Shown piece by piece: positions 44,680 through 55,497 of a stretch of DNA of 64,000 bases (within the stretch, counting starts at the first letter, position 1; every line of letters starts with the position of its first letter). The translations under genes were made by a program, and so were the position numbers. This stretch comes from Gnomoniopsis sp. IMI 355080 (Eukaryota; Ascomycota; Sordariomycetes; Diaporthales; Gnomoniaceae), in the NCBI GenBank assembly GCA_027946555.1, contig JAPEVC010000132.1, positions 1-64,000 on the forward strand, written 5' to 3'. The notes under the pieces were generated by a model. It did not search any database. It saw nothing but the letters and a program-made list of their open reading frames with translations, and was not told where the DNA came from.

Positions 44680-45739
44680 AATTTGTTGCGGGAGAAGAGT
44701 ACTTTATGTCAATCGTCGCCTGAGAGTACTTCGCGCATGTCTCTCCTTGACAAGCAATGCCAATCCCGCTGCTCAAACACCCCGCCCACCCAAGGAGTGT
44801 CAACGAACTGTCTCAAGAATACTCCGCATTGTCGTACTCAAGAGAAAGTGTGAGGCAGCTAGTTCCTTGACAGTGACGCGAAGTCTGCACGCAACACGAG
44901 CCAGGTGGCCTCGCTCGACTCGGTATACAACCGCACCAAGCCATTTTTGCCTGAGATTCTAAAACAAGTTTCAATCGGTGTGGGTAGCATGTTGATGTAC
45001 TAGGGAGAGCGACGGTGCAGCGGTGCACACTGATCCCGGACATTTCATCCCATCATCCTACCAGGAAAAGATCCGAACACCTACCCCATGCATCTGAAGA
45101 CGTTCGACTGGGAATAAAGTTTGGGCCCCTGAAACGCCAAGTTCCGTAAACGTGACCACTGCCAAGGATAGCGGCGATTCTTCCGGAAAGGACTAGAAAT
45201 AAAGTATGAGATGCTCTTTTTGGTATCCGCCTTGACGGTGAGTAGCCCTACAATCCAACTTCGGATTATGAACACAACGCAGAACCTTGTCGCATGCATG
45301 TCTTGGGCCGAGTACCAGAGAAGTGGTCTGCGAAACAGTTCCCGCCCACAATCCAAGTAATATGGACAAAAGACGGTAGCGACAGAAGCAGGCATAAGGT
45401 AAACATCTGAGCTGCTCGCTTGGACTTGCACTGCGTAAGTGATCGGAGACCTGACACTTGGCGATCTCTCTTGGCACTGCCAAGAGAAACCTTTGTGAAA
45501 GAGAACAAACTTCTGACTTGTCTTCCTTCAACTCAAGTTCGACATGCTAAGCGTCAGCATACTCAGCTGAGTGGCTGTTAGTCTTGTCTCTCGAGAGTGT
45601 CCTGTCGAATCTCAAACCTTTATCGACAAGTTCTCTAAGTTCGGGCACTTCCTCGTCACCCTCCCGTAAGTAGGCACACGCAATCCATATACGCCTTGCA
45701 CACTGCCACTGGGGCTTCTAGAGCATACACTCTCTGAAT
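44680..45739. other. Intergenic region
   Basis: About 1 kb without a supported gene. A short inverted repeat TCTCTTGGC-ACT-GCCAAGAGA spans about 45466-45486. Confidence 0.45.
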
Positions 45740-46990
45740 CGCCAGGGTCCCCAGTTACCCAGTATCAACAACCCAGAGCATGCCAGCACACCCAAAGTAC
45801 ATCAAGGTCGCGGTAAAGAATACCAACGCCGCCCAAGCCCCATCACCATCCGTACGGAGACCCCCTTTGGTGTCTTAGCCTAGCTCCATTCCGACTTGGT
45901 ACAGAGCGCCAAAACCCATTCCGCAGGTCAAGTACCTAGGTACCCAACCATCTTGCGGACTGCCAAGATGAAAAACATCCGGCCAATGGAGTCGTTGTCG
46001 ATGACGCGGGTGAGGAGAGCATGGCAGAGTGAGGAAGCTCCGGTGCCAAAGGTGAGTACAGTCAGACCGGTGAGTGCGGCCAACAACGTTTCGGCCGGCT
46101 GCGAGATTGCTTGACCTACCACGAGCAATATTGCGGCGGTGCGTTCTAGAATCAAAACGCGGCTTGCGTCGTTTCGTTTCGAGAGCATAGATCTCATCAT
46201 CGGAAGAAACACGAGAAGGGCCAAAATGTTAAGCCCGTCTGCACACTGAGGACTACACCCGTTTGTGTGAGTACGCAGCCAAAGCGGAGGGGTTTATAGC
46301 GGAGGCATGCTCATCGTGACAGTAGCGACATAAATGGTAAGTGACGCGGTTGGTATAAGGAGCTTGACATTGCGAGTCTTTGAGGCCTCGAAAAGCTGCA
46401 TGTACCCTGTCTTGAAAAAGCGACCATGGTGTTGACAGGTCAAAGCTCTGGGTATATCGTCGGACTCGTTTGGAGACCTTTGGGCTCCGTGACCGCGACT
46501 GGTCAAGCAACGGTCCCACATTCAGAGTCTCCGGGACGGCAATGATGAGCAGACCGCCCATGGTCGTTATGGCAGGAGAGACAATGATGGAGAGCCAGAC
46601 CGAGTGATCCCATCACTTGCGGGCCGAATTGTGCAGATTTCGATCTGAAAACATATCGTCCTAGACTATGCAAATCAGTATGATGCCTTGAAGAAGGATA
46701 AGTATTCAACCAAAACGTTACGCTTACCTCTTCTCTTCTGACACAACGTCAGAAACCATAACAGAAGCCATAGCCTCAGCGATCGACTCACCACCGCCGA
46801 TGAGTGACGCCGCCGAGGACGTCCAAACAAGTCTTAGATTCCATCTACGCCAATCTCACGCAAAGACTATCCAGGCCAACTGTGAGAGAACCATGTCCAG
46901 AATACACAGGCCCAAAATGGGCCTGCGTCCGTACTTGTCGGCTAGTGTGCCATAGGCAACGGCCACTTTTACCATGTCACACGTTCATTT
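45740..46990 (-). pseudogene. Decayed, 5'-truncated MFS transporter
   Basis: Read on the minus strand, successive pieces in shifting frames match one MFS drug-type transporter from its middle to its end. The first is YGTLADKYGRRPILGLCIL (about 46960-46905). After an in-frame TGA at 46856-46858 comes RWNLRLVW with SLIGGGESIAEAMASVMVSDVV. Then follow a GLLIIAVPETLN block (about 46560-46520), an ASKTRNVKLLIPTASL block in a shifted frame, and ALLVFLPMM through FGTGASSLCHALLTRVIDNDSIGRMFFILAVRKMVGYL (46224-45930). A final helix-containing piece ends near 45755. The N-terminal helices that should precede the first block would lie where the pectinesterase 3' end now is. Stops, frameshifts and the missing N-terminus indicate a dead gene. 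Confidence 0.72.
45932..45943. repeat. Palindrome GTACCTAGGTAC
   Basis: A perfect 12-bp palindrome containing the same TACCTAGGTA core found four times at 3.3-4.4 kb. It lies within the decayed MFS gene. Confidence 0.85.
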
Positions 46991-47132
46991 GCACAACATG
47001 TTTATGAGCATCCGTCAAATTTCGTTATACTCCATTTCTCAACCTATCTGGTCAGGGCGAGACATCGATCCTCGCCTCCAACCTCAGATTCGCCTCCACA
47101 CTCTTACCCCCTTCCGAATCTAATTTCCTCAC

Positions 47133-48346
47133 CTACATATAAGATGCATCATAATAACCAGCACTTGTATAATCGCTCCCTAGGATCGTGTCGATAGAGA
47201 TGGCCGAGCTAAGCTTTTCGGCAAAGCTAGCCCGAGTGCCGGATGCACCTGCGCCAGCGTTGTCGTACTCGCCAAACAAAACATCTTCAGTGTTGGGCTC
47301 ACTGGAAGACCACTCAATCCAGCCCGCGCTGTTGATGACGTCCGTCATGGTCGTGTATTGGAATACCACTCGGGCGTACTCGGTCCAGGGCCGGCCGAGG
47401 TAGTAAGCACCGTCGGCGACGTCCTGGCCTGATGCTGCCGCGATACTGCAGGAGTTCTAGGTGACTCAAACGTTAGCATAGGTCTGATTTACAAAGGCTC
47501 GGTTTATAGTCCCGTTGTCATAAGTCTCCTGCATCCTGGGCCTCACAGCATGTTGTGTTACACCCGGATTCCACGCAATCGAGATACGGATGGCGTCGAG
47601 CAGCTTATAAAAAGAGCAGGGTTTTACTTACAAAGACGTAGTATGAGGTCCCATCAGAACCGACGCGACCATTCGCTGCAAGGCTGTTAGCGATGAAATA
47701 GTCTGGCCCCGAGCTCAAGATTTGACTCACCAGTGATTGTGCCCTCGCTAGCAGCCAGAACCCCGATATCACATTCGTTAAACCAAGCAGGTGAGTACTG
47801 CCCAAAGATGAAATCCGTCGCTCCCTCGATATAGCTCTGTGCATAGAGCTGGTACCCTTCCTCGGCAAGCACGGTGTCTTGATACCCAGTGATCTGACAA
47901 GCGTAGTAGCCCGAATCCGCATACGCCGACAAGGCAATGGCCTGACTTCCTTCGCCATACGTGTTGGCGATGTTGATATTGTATGCCTTGAAGTTCGTAG
48001 CCTGCACCCGCAGCGTGCCGGTCTCATCGTCCGTCAGACCGTCAGCTGCAGCTAGATCGTTCGTGATGGTCACCTCGTTCGACGAGTAGCTGGAGGTGTC
48101 CGAGGTGTAGCCATAAAACGTAAGCTGCGCTTCACGGGAGGAGACCACGACTTGCTCATTGTATGTGCCGGCCTCAATGAAAATACATTGTGCAGTGGTG
48201 GAGGTGGTGGAAAGGGAGTCTACAGCGGCTTGAATGGTACTGTAGGTGCCGCCAGAGCCAGCTGTGATGCAACCAGACGGAGCGGAAGTTCTGGCGGTTG
48301 CTAGGACCGTAGTCACAAGCGCGGCAAGTGAAACAAGGGATTTCAT
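47133..48346 (-). CDS. Secreted pectin methylesterase (carbohydrate esterase family 8)
   Basis: The three exons are 48346-47731, 47675-47632 and 47456-47133, with introns of 55 and 175 nt. They encode 327 aa, normal for fungal pectinesterases. The N-terminal signal peptide (MKSLVSLAALVTTVLATA) is followed by GGTYSTIQAAVDSL, the start of the beta-helix. Active-site blocks are present: ITGYQDTVLAEEG (acid/base Asp), GATDFIFGQ (nucleophile Asp) and YYLGRPWTEYA (catalytic Arg). The enzyme removes methyl esters from plant pectin outside the cell, opening it to pectate lyases and polygalacturonases. This fits a plant-associated or saprotrophic life style. Confidence 0.93.
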
Positions 48347-49453
48347 ATTGTTTGTAGTCGAGCAGGTAGGTTACGTTGGAGAAACTCTAAAGCAGGTTGC
48401 TCTTCTTCGGGTCTACAAACTCAACTGCATGCCAAGACCAGAGACGGCTTTATGTATGGCTCACGATATTAGCAGTGTTACCTCTCTGGTGGGTGTGTAG
48501 GCTGTCACCTAGGCACCTAGTATGTGTACGGTCGACGGTGTGTACGGAAAAATAAATTCTCTGAAGCTCCATTGGTATTGGGACTCTAGCAGGGCTCCGA
48601 ATCACCAGCTTCCCGTTTTGGTGTACGGCGGGAGAACTATTGGTGGAGACAGCCAGGCCCTTGCAAGCCGTGAAGATTCGACACCTTCAAATCTACTCCC
48701 CCCCATGTGCAAGGATTTGAATTTCAGGAAGAAGAATGCAATCACTTGAGAGAATACCACGCGTACCCAAGCGACCGACCTCTCACGGTTCGGCTATATT
48801 CCGAGGTGTCAGGAACAAAATGAACGAGTGCCGATGTTTGCGGGAGATCATGATCACTGACTCTGTTGGTGGAGAAATCCACAAGGGAGATTTATTATCA
48901 GACCAATAGAAAGTCCCTAGGTAATAGGGTCTAGCTGCATTCTTAGCTCAAGGCTGGGTCGCGTACTTGCACACATGGTCATACGCTTTGCAAATGATGA
49001 TGCTTGTATTTTATAGGTGCATAATGGTACTTCATTACTCCGGGCAAATGTAGGACGTGACCTCCTCCCATACCTAGGTCATCCTCCAGTACGGGCCATA
49101 GGCCTGTTGAACCAAACATGTACGTGGACTTGCAGGAAATAGCCACATTTTGATTGGCTCCAGGAGGGCTCTTCATCTGAAATAGGGCTTTGTTGACCTA
49201 GTCCGGTTTTGCTATCTAATGCAGGTATGACAAACGCTGACACGCAAGCCATTCGATCTCCCTATTCCACGAACGACGACGTTGAAGGGCTTTCGATTTA
49301 ATTGGACAGATTTATGCGAATTTCCGAAGAGATTATATACGGGTATCATATGCTGTATTGTATCAAATACCTATGTACACTTGTATCTTTCTTGGATGAC
49401 GCTGACCGTCTACATAGATACTGGCGGGCACCTATCTAATTGCTAATTATCTA
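48347..49453. other. Intergenic region
   Basis: About 1.1 kb lies between the pectinesterase start (-) and the 3' end of the ACS transporter (-). It must contain the pectinesterase promoter. No coding sequence was seen. Confidence 0.5.
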
Positions 49454-51205
49454 CTATAGTTGGTAGATGAAGTACTTGTTCTCCAGGTCAGTAAAATCGA
49501 GTAACGAGATATCGACCTCTATCTGCGTTTTGCAACCTTCCGTATCCACATGTTCCACCACTCCAACCGGCCTCTTACCAAGTGCTTCCTGCTCCACGAT
49601 CCACAATTTCCGCTCCTTGTTTCGTTGGGAAAGTATGAACCAAATTGCGAGCATGCATACTGGGGCTCCGGTCCAGCTGATGATGATTTGAGAGATCCAA
49701 GCTCCATAATACCGAGGGCCATCTCTTGCCACCCAGATTTGTGGGCTGACGAGATTGGCCACGCTGTACCCAACCATCCAGATGACGTTCCTCAGCAGCT
49801 TTTTCGTGTATCCGCCAGCTGTTGCAATGTTCCAGCCAAGAGCAATTATGTATGTGATGCCAAAGGTAGAGCCGGACAGCAACATACACGCCAGAAGGGG
49901 TAGTTGTTTTTCCCAAGGGATGACCACCATTCCAATTCCCCCTGCCACTGCCAGCATAGACCAGAATGATCCCCATAAAGCTGCTTGGCCGGGCATGAAT
50001 CGCAGTCCGAGGAACGCAAACACGCAGCAAAGGGTGGCAAAAGCCCCGCCCGCTGCAGATACAAGCGTCGAGCCCAGATTGTCGACACCAATGGCAAGGA
50101 ACAAAAGGTTTTGCTGATAGGACAAATTATTGGACAGCTGGTTGGTAAGGGCAGTCAGTCCGAACAACCATGTGACAGGATCCTTGAGGCACTCAGTCAC
50201 TTGATAACGCTTGACCGTCTTTTGTTCAATGGATGACCTGGTTGCGGCGTGTATGCGTCGGATAGCGTGGACTCGTTCTTCCATAGTGAGGAACTTGGCG
50301 CGAGCAGGATTGTTTGGATACCAAAACCAGCTGTATACGGCGAGCATCAATGTGATGGATCCGGTGATTATCATGAAAAATTTCCAAGGTAAGACCGTCG
50401 TGCTCTGGCTGTGTAAAAGGGCGTAGGCGAGGAAGCCGGCAGGAATCGGGGAGGCCAGACAAGAGATGAAGAACAGTGGCTGAACTCTCAGAGCCTCTTT
50501 TGGAGTCAAGAACATGCCTATCGTCACCTCCATGGCTGGGACGAGTGAAGACTCAAAGAATCCCAGGAAAAATCGAAGTGGGATGAGTGCGCCATAACTC
50601 TCTGCTGTACAGTGAAGAAACACAACGAGCGACCAGAGAAAAACTGAGACTGCTACAAATCGACCAAGGGGAAATTTCTGCATCAGATAATGTCCAGGTA
50701 ACTGGGCGACGATATATCCTGAGAACAAGCTCCGGGTCAGTCAAACGACGGTATCTACGGAAACGAAAATATTGTCCCAATGAGGCCTTACCGGCGTAGA
50801 AGAGGGTGTTCAGGTTGTTATAATCTGTATCATCAATTCCCGTTTCTTGGTAGATTCCCAGCAGCGTTGCATAGGACAGGGTCGCTTTGTCGACCTACAA
50901 ACAATATAGGTAGCTATTAGTCCCAGCAGTCTGCCACGTACAACGTCCCAAGCAAAGACACTTACGTAGAGCATCAAGTCAATGATGATGACCAAAACTA
51001 GAACGTGGAGGTATATTTTTCGTTTCAGGGCCTTTTCAGACTCCGGTGTCAACACACCAACATCGTTGCCATGCTCTTCGACGAGACGCAACGTCTCGTC
51101 GGCCGCCCGCTCCGAGATGATTTTGACTTGCCCCCTTGAACTTTGGTCTGAGTCCGCTGTCACAGGCTTCTCTTTCAGCTGGGTGATTTCCTTAGTATGA
51201 TCCAT
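49454..51205 (-). CDS. MFS transporter, anion:cation symporter (DAL5-like) family
   Basis: The three exons are 51205-50966, 50894-50792 and 50718-49454, with introns of 71 and 73 nt. They encode 535 aa. The cytosolic N-terminus leads to KRKIYLHVLVLVIIIDLMLY, spliced to VDKATLSYATLLGIYQETGI (the VDKxxLxYA block of the family), then GYIVAQLPGHYLMQKFPLGRF and RFFLGFFESSLVPA. The loop WFWYPNNPARAKFLTMEER, with the PxNxxxAxFLT motif, is typical of ACS carriers. About twelve helices are visible. Homologues carry allantoate, pantothenate, nicotinate and related compounds. It differs clearly in sequence and exon structure from the ACS gene at 15.6 kb, so it is not a recent duplicate. Confidence 0.9.
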
Positions 51206-53430
51206 AGTTTAAGGTTGAGAATGCAGAGATGGATTGAGGGAATCGGCCGATGCCAGATACTAGCTCCCAACACTCGAAAGCTTCACAAATCCGAAGGGAG
51301 AGTGAGACACGCGTGAGACTTGGGATATCTCTTCCATATCACTCGCAAAGAAGGAACATCGCACCTCACAGACCAGTCATTGTACGACCACTATGGTGAT
51401 TTTGTGCGACACTGAGTCATATATGCACGACAATGGGCCCTCAGCCTTGCCCGTGGGATTTCTTCATGACGAATTCGGGTGGGACAAGCACGCAAGGGAT
51501 CAAATTTTCCAAAAATCGACCCATTCTGCCGCCGTGAGCGAGCAGGTTTCTAGCAGGAGTTCGAGTTTTCTCTGATAGAACGAGTCGTAACGAGTCCAAG
51601 CTGGCAGTGGCTGGCTGGGTGTTCTAGCCGGAGATGCCGGAGGCTTCTCTGAATACCTAGGCACACACCCGGACGACCGGACGGATCGGAGACCCACACG
51701 GCGGCATGCGCCGTCCGGGCTCGACGACCCGCTCAAGTCTCCGCCCATATTCTTCATTCCTAGGCAGGGTCAACATGCAATTGATAGTCGAACAATCTTT
51801 GAGCAGATATATATCCTGTACTGAACCACTCTATATTAACAAATTTGCGTTGATATGGCATTCTTTTGCAGCTAACATGAACTACCTGACACATGAGTGA
51901 TGAGCTCCATTTCAATGGTGGGCTAATCTTCTTACCTCTACAGTAAAGGCCGACCCCAATGCCAGTACTCATGCCGGAAGTGCCACGGTCGCGATCAACT
52001 GCCTATCTGCGGTATAGGCTGGTACAGCATGGTCGATAATAAGTCCTTCCTTGCTCCCAGTCCATCAACATCCGCATTACCACGTCCACAGTCACCTACT
52101 CTCGAGCCTCCATCCAGCACTGCTATACGCATCGCCAGGTGCCTTTAGTTCCAACAATTATCGCCCTTGTGCCAACGTGTAGAGCCAGCTCGGTGATACA
52201 AGAAACTGACGTGAAACCACGGCATGCGCCAAAAGTCACCCAATGCTCAATGTGTGCACAGAAGGCTGTGACGAGGTATACAAAGTACAGCCAGTAATCG
52301 GCATAGGTAATCGCTTAAAAAAAAAACAGAACTCTTGGTGTTATCACTGATAATTACTGTGTGAATATAGTAATGAACTCGGGGAGTACAAACGCTGGAC
52401 GCGTGTCTGTGTTCAGGGTGTATTGTTGAGCCTGACGAGCGTCCTGATGACGGCTTTCTGGGAGCTAATCGAAGTTTACAAAATAACTACCCCGTTCTTC
52501 TTTTGGGGGATTCTTCACTTGGTTTCTAGTGAGAAGAAAATACGGGGCTCTACGTAGTAAAGTTTCACTGCTTTCAGCCTCCAGATGCAGGAGCCGTGTG
52601 GCAATTTTATTGCCAACCACCTGTGATTTCACCGCTTGAATGGAAGGGTTTCCCCCGAAGAGTTCAAAGTCTGTCTCTCCAAAGCTTTAGAGAGAGATAG
52701 TTAAGTAGATATCTACACTAATAATCACCGGGAAATAAGAAGCTATCATGATGTTGTTGTCTGGGCCAGGCTTGCTTCCAGATAGCAGGGTCTCACACTA
52801 CACCTGCACTCAATTCCACCTAGATGCAGTGTAAGCCTGTTAGTGTTGAATTGAGATTCAGAGTAAGGAGGTACTCGAGCAATTAATCCCAACTTTTCAG
52901 CTTTGATGAAAGGACTCATTTATCATGCAGACTGGCGTGTGCCCTGCTCAGATGTTTGGTCTCTGTGGAGCCACCAGTCTTCAGATCGGCTCATTCCTCG
53001 TCATCTATTCCTGGCACAGTGGTACCTTCGGGCGAGTGTGCTCAACAAAGCGGCGTGAGACCTTCAGAGAACACTTCCCAAGGTCATCGATCTCAGCGAC
53101 GGCGCGACGGCCGGCTAGCAAAGGCTTCTCGTACAGCGGATGGTGGCCGCCGCCAATGATAATGATTGGGACGAAGACTGATCCGTATGAGAATAAATCC
53201 ACTCGATCGAACGTTCCTTATGCATCTGTTCCAGTTCGCCTTGCGGCGGAGGGCTGATGCAAACGTAGACCAGGACGGGGCTGCTCATCTTGAGCCGGCC
53301 GCAGCAGTGGGCAATTACCTCCGTCGTCTTGAGTCGGATTAAAATGGCCAAGACGCGAAGCTATGGTGTCATCAAACTTCTGACCTGTCTTTGCTGCCAT
53401 TCATGTGGGTAGGTTGTCTCTTTCCTCCAC
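51206..53430. other. 2.2-kb region without a supported gene
   Basis: No convincing coding sequence. A 65-codon open frame at 53005-53202 (-) has no neighbours that splice to it. Poly-A (about 52316-52328) and T-rich stretches are present. Confidence 0.5.
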
Positions 53431-53433
53431 TGG

Positions 53434-53870
53434 ATGAGCCTCTCTCCCACAGAGCTCCCCAAACTAAGCTCAACTGCTCAGCTCTTGTGCGGTACCGACG
53501 GTTCGCTGTATGCCGATTACAGATCTTTCGATAAAGTCATACTTGGATGCGTCACAGACGTTGTCTTCGCTGCATTGCCACTGGTCAGTTACGGGGTGTT
53601 GCAAGTTTTCCTATCGGGCAAAATAACAGCCGGGGCTGTCCTGCTGAGAGGTGAGCAACTCATTGTCCAATCATTTACACTGCTGCTGTCTCCAACTCTC
53701 CGACTACATGAACCGTCTAAGAAAAACTATGGGTTTCTCTCTCAGGAATCCTCGTGCTCGTAGCAAGTGTACTTGAGTTCAATGACCCTCAGACAACGAA
53801 TTCCGCGATCGACTTCATTTTTTGGGCTGCTCTTTGGTGGATATTGTGCTTGTGATAATCTGCGTCTTCC
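53434..53870 (+). pseudogene. Possible remnant of a multi-spanning membrane protein
   Basis: Two open stretches join in phase across a possible intron (about 53651-53745, GTGAGC...TCTCAG). They give a Cys-containing polar start, two hydrophobic segments (FDKVILGCVTDVVFAALPLV and GILVLVASVLEF) and then WAALWWILCL before a TGA. The spacing of a short luminal piece and hydrophobic helices recalls the N-terminal TMD0 of fungal ABCC transporters, but the similarity is faint. No nucleotide-binding domain follows within the window. It could equally be a short unknown gene or chance. Confidence 0.25.
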
Positions 53871-54757
53871 TTCCCGGTTATCATTTCAGTGTTGCTGGCC
53901 TACCAGGCTGCATCTCCTGGTCCCGCGGTGATCAACATGGTCTCTGGAATAACAGCAAGCCGAGGCGTTACTCGCAAGCAGTACAATGTGAATCATCGAG
54001 TTTTGCCTTGTACATCTCTGTTTCTCTCTCTTCATCCGGTACCCAAAAGAAGCTCATATGATTATCAGTCCTTCGAAAGAGCGGTGGTCCAGATGCATAT
54101 TTGAATGAGATCAAGACGAAAGAGATTCTTGTCCAGCTAGATGCCTAACGTCGATGGCTTCTTCGTGTGGGCAGATTGAAGGGAGTTCAAAGTCCTGGGG
54201 ATGACATAACACCTACTTACCGTCTGGTGTGTACTGATAGGAGACATAGATCCACAGACTTACTTAGTAATATACAACCCAATATCGAAGCTATGACACA
54301 TGGGTATGTTGCATCCTGGCATTCCAACATTGCCAGCCATACCGTCCGCAGGAAACAATTTCGCCATCATGTCAGCTTGAGCCATCAAGCCCCTCGGGCC
54401 CCTGTGCCGTTGTTACACCGCAGCTCCCCCAGCTGTCTTAGCGTCGACTATCTCCAGGAGAGGACTAGTGATCGTCTCGGGACCTAGTCAAGATCGGGTG
54501 TTTACCCCAGGATTCGTTAAAATTAAGTTAAAAGCAGGAATGAAGTCCGGGCCGTTGTAAAATCCTCGTATTTCCCACGTCAATATTTTGCCCGACATAT
54601 TTATAGACGCGCCTGATGTTTATAGTAATCCCATTTCAAAGCTTCTTTCCCGTCTTTCATTTCCCCAGATTTTTTTGACCCTCCCGTCTCTGCGTCTCTT
54701 GCTGCAGCTCCTCTCATTGCCCTAGGAATTACCCCATAATACCCACACTCGTTCAAA

Positions 54758-55497
54758 ATGCAGTTCTCCACCGGAATCATCGCCTGCTTGGCTGCCGTCG
54801 TCACAGTATGTCACTCACTGAACTTTGTCCTTCTTGCTCGAGTCCGCACATACCTAGATACTGACCCAAGTCCTCGCCACTCAGGCCCAAGACGCGGCTT
54901 ACACCTCGGCGTACGAGTCCTACGCGAGCCAGGTGGTCTCGATTAACAACCAGTTCGCCTCATTCCAGGCGACCGTCACAGCCACTGGCGCCGAGCTACA
55001 ATCCGAGGCGCAGTCTGTGCAGTCTGTCATCTCGGCAGAGCAATCCAGCCTTCTGAGCTCGTTCAACAGCCAGTGGGCGACCGTGACCAGTATCACCGCC
55101 GCCACAAGTGACGCGACAGCCACCACCGCGACAGGGTCCGCTGCCACTGGCGCCAGCGCCTCCGGTAGTTCAGCTACGGCCACTGGCTCTGGTTCCGTTG
55201 CAACAGGCACCGCTGTCAGTGCTTCGGGATCTTCCAACGGTACCGCGACGACATCCACAGCCTCGGACTCGGCCACAACTTCTTCCGACTCAAGCACGGG
55301 CTCGAGCACATCGTCTGACAGCGACAGGTATGTGACATCAAATATCAGTACCGCGTCGAGCCTGTTTCAACTGACTTCGATCTTACAGCACCACGGCTTC
55401 CGCGTCAAGCAGCTCTTCTAGCGCTGGTGCTGGCAGTGTTATGCCCACCGGCGTGGCTTTTGTTGGCGCCGCTGCTCTCTTGATGGCTGCTTTCTAA
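54758..55497 (+). CDS. Ser/Thr-rich GPI-anchored-type cell wall protein
   Basis: The exons are 54758-54805, 54885-55327 and 55389-55497, with introns of 79 and 61 nt. They encode 199 aa. Exon 1 is the signal peptide (MQFSTGIIACLAAVVT). It is spliced to AQDAAYTSAYESYASQVVS, a short helical N-domain with heptad-like Gln/Ser spacing (to about residue 75). A long Ser/Thr/Ala/Gly tract likely to be O-glycosylated follows. The C-terminus AGSVMPTGVAFVGAAALLMAAF is a hydrophobic tail after small residues, as in GPI-anchor signals. No catalytic domain is visible. It is probably a structural or surface-masking wall protein. Confidence 0.83.

Noticed and set aside
44680..51205. A secondary-metabolite or effector cluster formed by receptor, transporters and pectinesterase
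   Set aside because: No synthase, tailoring enzymes or pathway transcription factor is present; the genes look independently placed.
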